A stretch of 17,588 nucleotides of DNA from positions 1 to 17,588 of the forward strand of contig JAUWDL010000001.1 of NCBI GenBank assembly GCA_030608825.1, given 5' to 3'. This document shows positions 1 through 6,149 of this stretch, in pieces. Both the position numbers and the translations under genes were made by a program. Source of the DNA: Gemmatimonadales bacterium. Lineage in GTDB: Bacteria > Gemmatimonadota > Gemmatimonadetes > Palauibacterales > Palauibacteraceae. The number at the start of each line of letters is the position of its first letter. Position 1 is the first letter of the stretch. The notes beneath the pieces were generated by a model. That model did not search any database, was not told the origin of the DNA, and saw only the letters and a program-made list of their open reading frames with translations.

Positions 1-471
1 CATCGAGGCGGTCAGGTGGTCGTCTCTCGGGTTCACAGCCGCCACGGTGCGTACCACGACTTCCGGAACGCCGCGGCCCAGAACGTCCGCCGTCGCCTCG
101 AGCGAGGTGGTGCTCGCCCGCTTGCCCAGGATCTTGTGGGCCCGGTCGATTCTCTCGGCGTACTCATCGAGCGCCGCCAGCAGACGATCGGCCCTCACAC
201 CCTTCACCGCCCCTTCCGCGGTATGCTCCAAGAGCAGCTCGGTCGGGAACCCATCCCAGCGCGGCTGCGTGATGAACGCCTCCAGGCGAGCCGCCTCGGC
301 CGCTGGATACGCGGACAGGATCTCATCCAGATCGGGCCCCTGTGGGCGAAGCGGTGCGGGTAGCGCCAGAAGGAAGAGGATGGCGCCGAGCGCGCCGAAC
401 CCATGACGCGACCGAGGCCGCCCGTTTCTTCGGGCCCCACGGGACGGGGCCTCCTTCGAACAGGTACTCAT
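1..471 (-). CDS. Exported protein of unknown function, N-terminal part (runs off left edge)
   Basis: The reading frame is open from an ATG at 471 to the window edge, giving 157 codons with no stop. A GGAG Shine-Dalgarno sits 8 nt before the ATG, and the gene starts 17 nt after the stop of the CBM48 membrane protein, so it should be the third gene of the sigma/anti-sigma operon. The N-terminus has a long basic stretch (about residues 1-23), then a hydrophobic core (about 25-40, GALGAILFLLALPAPL) ending near PQGPD, which reads as a signal peptide or anchor. The rest seen is a helical, acidic/alanine-rich domain with DEILSAYPAAEAARLEAF and HKILGKRASTTSLEA. I do not recognise the family. By position it could be the extracytoplasmic target or partner of the adjacent regulator, which is inference. 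Confidence 0.7.
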   Translation of the reverse strand, partial: MSTCSKEAPSRGARRNGRPRSRHGFGALGAILFLLALPAPLRPQGPDLDEILSAYPAAEAARLEAFITQPRWDGFPTELLLEHTAEGAVKGVRADRLLAALDEYAERIDRAHKILGKRASTTSLEATADVLGRGVPEVVVRTVAAVNPRDDHLTASM

Positions 472-487
472 CGCCAGCACTCCAAGC

Positions 488-1180
488 TCAGGTGCGGCCG
501 CCCTCGGGGAGAATGGCCAGCACGGCGTTGCGATTCCCGAACCCATCATCGGAGTACCGCTCGGCGTGCGGATCGGTCACCCACCGAGAGCCATCGAGCA
601 CGAACATATACTCGTAGACGCCGGGATTGACCGCCAGCCGGGCCGACCAGACGCCATCACCGTCCGCGTCTTCCAGCTCCAACGGGGCCCAGCTGTTGAA
701 ATCACCGGCGATCGCGACCGAGGAGGCCGAAGGCGCCTCCAGGAAGAGCTGCACATACACGGTATCGTCGTCCGGGGAGCTCGAGAGCCCGCCGGTCCAC
801 GGGAGGGCGATGGCCAGCGCAAGCACGGCCATAGCCGCGAAAGCCGGCGCCGGCGCCACCCGGATAGTCCGCGGCTGCATGAGCCACCTGAGGCCTCGTC
901 GCCACGCCGGGACGCTCGCGGCCTCCACGGCCTTCAGCACCCGTGGCTCGAGCCACGCCGGAGCCCCGGAGACTGCGGTCATCCGCACGTCTTCGAGCAG
1001 CGCCTCCCAAGCGGTCGCTTCGGCCCGCAGCCGATCCGGGAGCTCTTCGACCGTCAGCTCGCCATCCAGATAGCGCTGGACATCCTCGTGCATCTCTGGT
1101 GATCTCATCTCGTTCACGACACGCCTCGTCGCCGCCGACCACGGGGTCCGCGGCTGATTGGGTTCATTGGGTTTGGGCAT
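488..1180 (-). CDS. One-TM presumed anti-sigma protein with C-terminal CBM48/AMPK-like glycogen-recognition domain
   Basis: This 230-aa protein has three parts. Residues about 25-90 are a short helical cytosolic domain (HEDVQRYLDGELTVEELP) resembling anti-sigma N-termini but lacking the H-x3-C-x2-C zinc motif. A membrane segment lies at about 110-130. A beta-sandwich of the CBM48/AMPK-beta type spans about 140-223, with the hallmark VAIAGDFNSW (W164), PGVYEYMFVLDG, and the closing W200 and GNRNAVLAI. Arginines before the TM and the acidic sequence after it predict the N-terminus inside and the CBM outside the cytoplasm. I chose ATG 1180 because GGAG lies 7 nt upstream; it overlaps the sigma gene by 17 bp, so translation is probably coupled. 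An earlier ATG at 1213 would deepen the overlap without benefit. Carbohydrate sensing by the CBM is inference; such domains also serve as protein-interaction modules. Confidence 0.8.
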   Translation of the reverse strand: MPKPNEPNQPRTPWSAATRRVVNEMRSPEMHEDVQRYLDGELTVEELPDRLRAEATAWEALLEDVRMTAVSGAPAWLEPRVLKAVEAASVPAWRRGLRWLMQPRTIRVAPAPAFAAMAVLALAIALPWTGGLSSSPDDDTVYVQLFLEAPSASSVAIAGDFNSWAPLELEDADGDGVWSARLAVNPGVYEYMFVLDGSRWVTDPHAERYSDDGFGNRNAVLAILPEGGRT

Positions 1181-1682
1181 AGTAGCTCTCCAGGAGACGT
1201 TGCAGCTCCTCACGAGCCCGGTGCACGCGCATCTTCAGCGCCGGTACCGAGACCTCGAGCTGTTCCGACATCTCCTGATAGGACCAACCTTCTACATGCT
1301 TGAGCACAAACGCCTCTCTCTGATCGGCGGGAAGCCGCTCGAGCGCTCCGTCGATGCGCCGCCGGATCTCGTCCTGCTCCGCCACGGCGAGTGGGCCGGG
1401 CTCATCCACCCGAAGCTCGCGTACCTCGTCCAGCGGCTGCTCCCGCCGGCGTCGACCCTTCACCTGGTCCTTGCACAGGTTCGCGGCGATCCGGAACAGC
1501 CAGCCGCCGACGCGATCCGGGTCTCGGCAACTCGCGAGACTCCGGTAGCCGCGCACGAAGGTCAGCTGCACGATGTCTTCCGCTTCGTCGGGCCGTCCCG
1601 TCATGCGCTCGGCGTACCGAAAGAGCACGTCCTGATAACGGCGCACGAGAACGCCGTATTGATCCTGGCGGCCGTCTAACAC
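1164..1682 (-). CDS. ECF-type RNA polymerase sigma factor (start uncertain)
   Basis: The product has a sigma-70 region 2 (YGVLVRRYQDVLFRYAERM, then DEAEDIVQLTFVRGYRSL and GGWLFRIAANLCKD) and region 4 (LERLPADQREAFVLKHVEG, then YQEMSEQLEVSVPALKMRVH), as in ECF sigma factors. It would direct polymerase to promoters governed by the downstream membrane regulator. The coordinates use the only canonical start available, GTG at 1682, giving 172 aa. However, the frame just upstream (1683-1703) reads D-A-E-V-V-R-A, which continues the usual ECF N-terminal helix, yet contains no ATG, GTG or TTG back to an in-frame stop at 1794. The alternative is an ATA at 1793 that overlaps the transporter stop as ATAG, with GGAG 6 nt before it, giving 209 aa. 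The stop overlaps the start of the CBM48 protein by 17 bp. Confidence 0.88.
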   Translation of the reverse strand: MLDGRQDQYGVLVRRYQDVLFRYAERMTGRPDEAEDIVQLTFVRGYRSLASCRDPDRVGGWLFRIAANLCKDQVKGRRRREQPLDEVRELRVDEPGPLAVAEQDEIRRRIDGALERLPADQREAFVLKHVEGWSYQEMSEQLEVSVPALKMRVHRAREELQRLLESYYAQTQ

Positions 1683-1789
1683 CGCCCTGACGACCTCAGC
1701 GTCGCCCGGTGACCGTGCCTCGGACCGTCCCGCGAAGCTCCCTTCGGAACGCTGCTCGCGACCAAACGCGCGCTCCTCGCCCTGTCGGT

Positions 1790-1793
1790 CTAT
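1790..1793 (-). other. ATAG junction: transporter stop overlapping possible AUA start of the ECF sigma gene
   Basis: The transporter's TAG stop (1792-1790) shares two bases with an ATA (1793-1791) that is in frame with the sigma gene. The sequence GGAG lies 6 nt before the ATA. No other start-like codon occurs between here and GTG 1682 in that frame. The geometry is that of ATGA/GTGA overlaps. Whether AUA is really used is unproven. Confidence 0.35.
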
Positions 1794-3853
1794 CTAACTC
1801 TCCGTTCCGCCGTTAAGACGACCTGGGTGGGGTCGTCGTCACACCCAGGGCCCGCTGCCGGGCCCGCCTGCCGGGATCCGAACGGGATCAGGTGGACCGC
1901 CTCCGGCGGCACCGTCACCACAACCTCCTCACCCACCGTCAGATCGAGCTTCTCGTAGGTGCGCACTGGTAGCTCGATCTCCATTCGGAGTTCCTGGGAG
2001 GATCCGCGTGCCTCCGCCACCAAAGTGAACGTCGGGCCGCGGAGCTGTCGAGAACGCAACGTGGCCACGACCGAGTTACCCGCACGCTCTCCCTCCTCCG
2101 AAGGTGCCCTGGAGACGATGAAATCCTCGGGCCGGACACAGATCCACACCGGGCCTGGAGTCTCGACCTCCGCTCGCCAGGCGGCCTCCAGAACCAGGTC
2201 TCCTGTCTCGACCACGGCCCGTCCCGCCGCCACTTCGCGTACGGTACCCTCGAACAGGTTCCTTACGCCGACGAAGCGCGCGACATCGAACGTCGCCGGA
2301 TGGCGAATGACCGCCAGAGGATCGCCCACCTGCTCGATGCGGCCATCACCGATCACGGCCATCCGATCCCCCATCGCGCACGCGTCACGCAGCTCGTGCG
2401 TGACGTACACGACGCAGAGGCCGAAGGCCGCCTGTATCCGCTTCACGTCTTCGTGAAGACGCTCCCGCATGTTGGTGTCCAGGGAGGAGAAGGGCTCGTC
2501 CAGCAGGAGGATGCGCGGTTGCTGCATGAGCGCACGAGCCAAGGCCACGCGTTGCTGCTGACCACCTGAGAGCTCGCTCGGGTATCGATCCTCGAGACCC
2601 TCCAGCCTGGACACCTCGAGAAGCCGCTGGAAGCGGCTGGCCGCGTCAGGTCCGTCCCCAGCGAACAACACGTTCTCCCCGACCGAGAGATGGGGGAACA
2701 GGCTGGGCTCCTGGAAGACGAGACCCACGGGCCGCTCCTCCGGTGGCACCGACTTCCCTTCCCCGAAGACCGTGGCGCCGGCCAGGCTCAATCGACCCGC
2801 GTCGGGATCGAGCAGTCCGGCGACCACCCTCAGAAGGGTGCTCTTGCCGGCACCCGACGGTCCGAAGAGGGAGAGGATCTCCTGGTGCGCGTCCAGATCG
2901 GCCGCGAGAAGAAAATCACCCAGCCGGAGGGAGAACCGTGCCTCGATCAGCGGACCTTCGGCGTGCCGAGCCTCGGGAGCGACGTCCGTCGCCGTTCCGG
3001 CACCGCCGGGCGCGTCTCGTGCCGGGCCCCTGAGCCGCGCGACGTTTCGACCGTTTCGCGTCTGCGCCTCGAAGCGCTGCGCCAGCAGCAGGATCGCGGC
3101 CGCCAGCACCAGCGCCACGAGGGCGACCGGAAGAGCGGCACGGAGCCCCCGTCCCGTGAGCTCCACCCACAGGTGAACGGGAAGAGATCTCGGATGGTAG
3201 GCCAGAACGACGGTCGCCCCGAACTCGCCGGCGGCGCGCATCCAGGCCAGCGCGAGACCGGCGAGGAGCCCATAGCGCGCGAGCGGCAAGGAGATCCTGC
3301 GGAAGATCTCGCCGTGCGTCCTGCCCAGCGTGGCACCCACCGCCTCCAACCGTGGATCGACGGCACGGAACGCCGCCTCGGCCGTCAGAACGACGAAGGG
3401 CGCGGTGATGAACACCTGAGCGACGACGATGCCGCCGATCGCGTTGACCAGGGTCCAGCCCGCGCTCTCGAGGATCCCGCCGACCAGACCGCCCGGGCCG
3501 TAGACGTTCAGCAGGAGCACACCGGCCGCCACCGGAGGCAGAACGAGCGGGATGAGCACCAGCGTTCGCACCAGCCAGGGGAACCGGACCCGATCGCGCG
3601 CCAGCAGGTACCCGAGCGGCACGCCGCCGAGCGCAGCGAGGAGGGTAGCGAGCGTCGCGCTCGCCCCCGAAACGACGAGAGACCTGGCCAGTCCCGCCCT
3701 CTCCACCTGCCGCACCAACTCCCCTCCGTCCACGTCGGGCAGAAAGGCGAGCATCGGAAGCAGGAACGCCATGAGAAGCGCGCCCGCCAGCACGGCGAAC
3801 GTCGCCTGCAGCGTGATCCACCCGGGCGCTCGACGAGCCGGTTTCTCCGCCAT
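1790..3853 (-). CDS. Fused molybdate/tungstate-type ABC transporter permease and ATPase (ModB-ModC fusion)
   Basis: One 687-aa chain carries both importer functions. Residues 1-260 are a ModB/CysT-like permease with about six membrane segments and the EAA loop (EAVGATLGRTHGEIFRRI, from 170). Residues about 300-535 are the ATPase, with Walker A GPSGAGKST (331-339), Q-loop Q381, signature LSGGQ (428-432), Walker B ILLLDEP (448-454) and switch H486. Residues about 570-660 form a TOBE-like regulatory domain. The ATPase looks complete and active. No binding-protein gene is adjacent; the WtpA/ModA-type protein at 6073-7134 is the likely partner. I placed the start at ATG 3853 because the permease N-terminus follows naturally; a GTG at 3889 adds 12 residues and neither has a good Shine-Dalgarno. 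Sulfate is a less likely substrate, given the Mo-cofactor genes nearby. Confidence 0.9.
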   Translation of the reverse strand: MAEKPARRAPGWITLQATFAVLAGALLMAFLLPMLAFLPDVDGGELVRQVERAGLARSLVVSGASATLATLLAALGGVPLGYLLARDRVRFPWLVRTLVLIPLVLPPVAAGVLLLNVYGPGGLVGGILESAGWTLVNAIGGIVVAQVFITAPFVVLTAEAAFRAVDPRLEAVGATLGRTHGEIFRRISLPLARYGLLAGLALAWMRAAGEFGATVVLAYHPRSLPVHLWVELTGRGLRAALPVALVALVLAAAILLLAQRFEAQTRNGRNVARLRGPARDAPGGAGTATDVAPEARHAEGPLIEARFSLRLGDFLLAADLDAHQEILSLFGPSGAGKSTLLRVVAGLLDPDAGRLSLAGATVFGEGKSVPPEERPVGLVFQEPSLFPHLSVGENVLFAGDGPDAASRFQRLLEVSRLEGLEDRYPSELSGGQQQRVALARALMQQPRILLLDEPFSSLDTNMRERLHEDVKRIQAAFGLCVVYVTHELRDACAMGDRMAVIGDGRIEQVGDPLAVIRHPATFDVARFVGVRNLFEGTVREVAAGRAVVETGDLVLEAAWRAEVETPGPVWICVRPEDFIVSRAPSEEGERAGNSVVATLRSRQLRGPTFTLVAEARGSSQELRMEIELPVRTYEKLDLTVGEEVVVTVPPEAVHLIPFGSRQAGPAAGPGCDDDPTQVVLTAERRVR

Positions 3854-3949
3854 GCCCTGAGGATGCCGCTCGAGCGCCTCGCCAGCCACCCTCGCTCGCC
3901 GGAAGAGGTGCGAGCCCGCGATTGCGAACTGCAGGCCGGCCGACCAACC

Positions 3950-3965
3950 TACCTTCGGTACCTTC
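3950..3965. repeat. Short direct repeat TACCTTC in the divergent intergenic region
   Basis: TACCTTC occurs at 3950-3956 and again at 3959-3965, separated by GG, between the divergent transporter and PLP-enzyme genes. The spacing is 9 bp, and the centre holds the palindrome GGTACC. It could be a regulator site, but the evidence is only position and repetition. Confidence 0.25.
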
Positions 3966-3981
3966 TGCCGGAGTCGACCAG

Positions 3982-5097
3982 GTGCGCATCAAAGACCTGC
4001 CCACGCCCGCGTTGTTGCTGGACCTCGATCGGCTGGAGTCGAATCTCCGGCGGATGGCGGAGCGAGCCCGCTCGCTCGGCGTCGCCCTTCGCCCCCACAT
4101 CAAGACCCACCAGTGCGTGGAAATCGCCGAGCGGCAGCAGGCGCTGGGAGCTTCGGGAATCACGGTGTCGACGCTGTACGAGGCGGCCGTCTTCGCCAGC
4201 CACGGGTTTTCCGATCAAACGTGGGCGTTCCCGCTGAACCCCAGCCGGATGGGCGAGCTGGCGGAGCTGTGCGACACGATACGGCTCGGCGTCCTTGTGG
4301 ATTCCCTCGAGGCCCCGGAGTGGCTCGTCAACGAGGGCATCAGGGCTCCGGTCTGGATCAAGGTGGACTGCGGCTATCACCGGGCCGGGGTGGATCCGGA
4401 GGGCCCGCTTGCCGAGGAGATCGCTCTGGCATTGCAAGCCGCTACGGAATTGGAGTTTGCGGGTCTGCTGTCGCACTCCGGACAGGCTTACGACGCAGGC
4501 TCTCCGGCCGAGATCGGGGTCATAGCCGAGCACGAGCGGACGATCATGTGCACCCTCGCCGGGCGCTTGCGGGATGCGGGGATCGAGGTCTCGGGAGTGA
4601 GCGTCGGATCCACGCCTGCGATGTCACAAGTGAGTGATTTGATGGGTGTTACGGAGATCCGGCCGGGCAACTACGCCTTCTACGACCGAGATCAGGGGTG
4701 GCTCGGGTCCTGTTCGTACCGAGATCCCGCGCTAACCGTGCTCACGAGCGTGGTTTCCTCGCAACCGAACGCAGCTCACTCCGTCGTCGATGCGGGAGCT
4801 CTCGCGCTTTCCAAGGATCCGGGCCCGGAAGCGGCCCCGCCGAGCATGGGCGAGATCTATGAGGACTACGCTCAGGGCCGACTGGCGACGGGGTCGAGGG
4901 TCGTCTCCCTCTCTCAGGAGCACGGAATCGTCAACGCACGCTATCCGCTCGGGACACGCTTGCGCCTGCTCCCGAATCATTCCTGTCTAACCGCATACAA
5001 CTTCGATAGTTACTGGGTAACGAGCGGCGACGAGACCGTGCACCGATGGAAGATCTGGTCGGGCCGCGAACCTCCCTCGGAACGCCCCGCGATCTAG
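3982..5097 (+). CDS. PLP-dependent D-serine dehydratase/D-threonine aldolase family enzyme (fold type III)
   Basis: This 371-aa protein opens with RIKDLPTPALLLDLDRLE, the usual start of the family that pairs an alanine-racemase-like barrel with a metal-binding C-terminal domain. RPHIKTHQ (37-44) contains the expected PLP lysine K41. VDAGALALSKD (269-279) and SLSQEHG (309-315) are family motifs. PNHSC (331-335) gives the H-x-C zinc-ligand pair described for eukaryote-type D-serine dehydratase; D-threonine aldolases usually have H-x-D. The reaction is therefore probably PLP- and Zn-dependent elimination or retro-aldol cleavage of a D-amino acid in the cytoplasm, with the exact substrate unknown. 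I chose GTG 3982 because CGGAG lies 8 nt upstream and it matches the family N-terminus; a TTG at 3922 would add 20 residues. The gene is divergent from the transporter. Confidence 0.85.
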   Translation: MRIKDLPTPALLLDLDRLESNLRRMAERARSLGVALRPHIKTHQCVEIAERQQALGASGITVSTLYEAAVFASHGFSDQTWAFPLNPSRMGELAELCDTIRLGVLVDSLEAPEWLVNEGIRAPVWIKVDCGYHRAGVDPEGPLAEEIALALQAATELEFAGLLSHSGQAYDAGSPAEIGVIAEHERTIMCTLAGRLRDAGIEVSGVSVGSTPAMSQVSDLMGVTEIRPGNYAFYDRDQGWLGSCSYRDPALTVLTSVVSSQPNAAHSVVDAGALALSKDPGPEAAPPSMGEIYEDYAQGRLATGSRVVSLSQEHGIVNARYPLGTRLRLLPNHSCLTAYNFDSYWVTSGDETVHRWKIWSGREPPSERPAI

Positions 5098-5306
5098 CCG
5101 AATACCACTCAACGCCGCCGACTTCCAGGCTCCTTGTAGGTGCCGCATGGACCCCGTACAGGATTAGGCACACCGCTTGCTGCCTTCCACTCCCTGATCG
5201 AGCCCTTCGCACCCGATTTCGGGGCGGCAACGGCGGCATAATGCGGGTTTTGCCGTCTCCCCGGAGCGGGCGTGGGGCGTGGCACGTGGACGGTCCGGAT
5301 AGCGGT
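5098..5306. other. Intergenic region, nothing convincing found
   Basis: These 209 bp separate the PLP enzyme from the two-TM MshEN-like protein. An open frame crosses it from 5046, but its composition does not look coding and a second start (ATG 5241) lacks a Shine-Dalgarno. I see no terminator hairpin with a T-tract and no clear promoter; a CATAAT at 5237-5242 has no matching -35. Confidence 0.4.
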
Positions 5307-6149
5307 ATGCAAAAAAGAGCTACGTACAGCGGACCCTACTCCCTGGTATTCGCAGGCGTCACGGTCATCGTCGGCGTCGTCGCCCTGGTGCGTAAGGACA
5401 GCATGATCACCATCGCGGTAGCGATCCTCGGCCTGTACATCCTTCACCTCCTCAGCCTGCGTGCCCTGACCCGTGACGGCGCAACGACCGGCCGCGGATC
5501 CCGCTCGTCCGGTGCAGCCGGGGCTGATCCCGCCAAACTGGAGGTGGCGCGGTCGGGAGAGAGGCCGAAGAGCTCGGCCCGCCGTCCGCTCGATGTGGTC
5601 GCCCAGGCGAGCAATGTGGTCGTCCAGGCGAGCGATGCGACGGAGCTCGAGAGAGACGACGGACCTGTGTTCTTCTCGAGAGAATCGGGATTCGTGCGCG
5701 AGATCGGCGAGCCTTCGATACCGTCGCGACAGAACCCCGCAACGGAGGACTCGGCCTGGATGGTCCAGGGATCGAGATCAGGAGATGGACCGGAGTTTCT
5801 GCCGGCCGACAGTGAGGTGACGATGCCGGATTTCGTGGCCCAGAAGGGGGCTTCCGACGTGAAGGGGGCTTCCGAAATACCGATTCCGAGAAAGTTCGCT
5901 CTCGGGACCGTGGCGATCATTCGCCGCGCCCTCGATCCGGCACAGGTCGCCCGAGTGCTGGAAGAGCAGCGCAAGTTTCCCAAGAAACGCTTCGGCGAGA
6001 TCGCGGTCGAGCTGGATTACATAACGGAGGCACAGCTGGACGACCTCCTTGAAGCTCAGAAAGCCGGGCTCTTCACCGAGGAGGAGATCCAGGGAGCACG
6101 CCAGAGTCTCGAGGCGTTCCGTCGGAACGCCCCCCCCGCAGCGGTTTAG
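5307..6149 (+). CDS. Two-TM membrane protein with C-terminal tandem MshEN-like motifs
   Basis: The 280-aa protein has two hydrophobic segments (about 10-28 and 34-52), a long, probably disordered linker rich in S, A, R and D (55-190), and a compact helical C-terminus. Residues 198-221 and 228-251 each fit the 24-residue pattern of MshEN/GspE N-terminal domains, [RA]-[LF]-G-x(2)-[hydrophobic]2-x(4)-[hydrophobic], then L/V-x(3)-L-x(2)-Q. The second copy reads RFGEIAVELDYITEAQ and ends at Q251. Known MshEN domains sit in front of type II secretion or pilus ATPases and some bind c-di-GMP; here there is no ATPase. The linker contains two in-frame duplications. I chose ATG 5307 because the membrane segments follow directly; the frame extends to 5046 without plausible sequence. 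The Shine-Dalgarno is weak. Function is unknown. The 3' end overlaps the convergent binding-protein gene by 77 bp. Confidence 0.75.
   Translation: MQKRATYSGPYSLVFAGVTVIVGVVALVRKDSMITIAVAILGLYILHLLSLRALTRDGATTGRGSRSSGAAGADPAKLEVARSGERPKSSARRPLDVVAQASNVVVQASDATELERDDGPVFFSRESGFVREIGEPSIPSRQNPATEDSAWMVQGSRSGDGPEFLPADSEVTMPDFVAQKGASDVKGASEIPIPRKFALGTVAIIRRALDPAQVARVLEEQRKFPKKRFGEIAVELDYITEAQLDDLLEAQKAGLFTEEEIQGARQSLEAFRRNAPPAAV
5592..5633 (+). repeat. Two tandem 21-bp in-frame copies within the linker
   Basis: Positions 5592-5612 and 5613-5633 are near-identical 21-bp units, differing at a few bases, that encode DVVAQAS and NVVVQAS. The length is a multiple of three, so the frame is kept. This looks like a recent duplication in an unconstrained linker. 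Confidence 0.8.
5844..5879 (+). repeat. Two tandem 18-bp in-frame copies within the linker
   Basis: The units at 5844-5861 and 5862-5879 share aagggggcttccga and encode KGASDV and KGASEI. This is a second in-frame duplication just before the MshEN-like motifs. Confidence 0.75.

Noticed and set aside
2916..4163. 415-codon minus-strand open frame overlapping the permease half
   Set aside because: It is an alternative frame of the permease coding region; the permease frame has the membrane segments and EAA loop.
2690..4237. 515-codon plus-strand open frame antisense to the transporter fusion
   Set aside because: It is opposite a complete, motif-rich ABC protein and rich in R, Q, G and E without any domain; a GC-rich antisense shadow.
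5046..5306. N-terminal extension of the two-TM protein
   Set aside because: It begins inside the PLP-enzyme gene and has no plausible signal or family sequence; ATG 5307 puts the membrane segments at the N-terminus.
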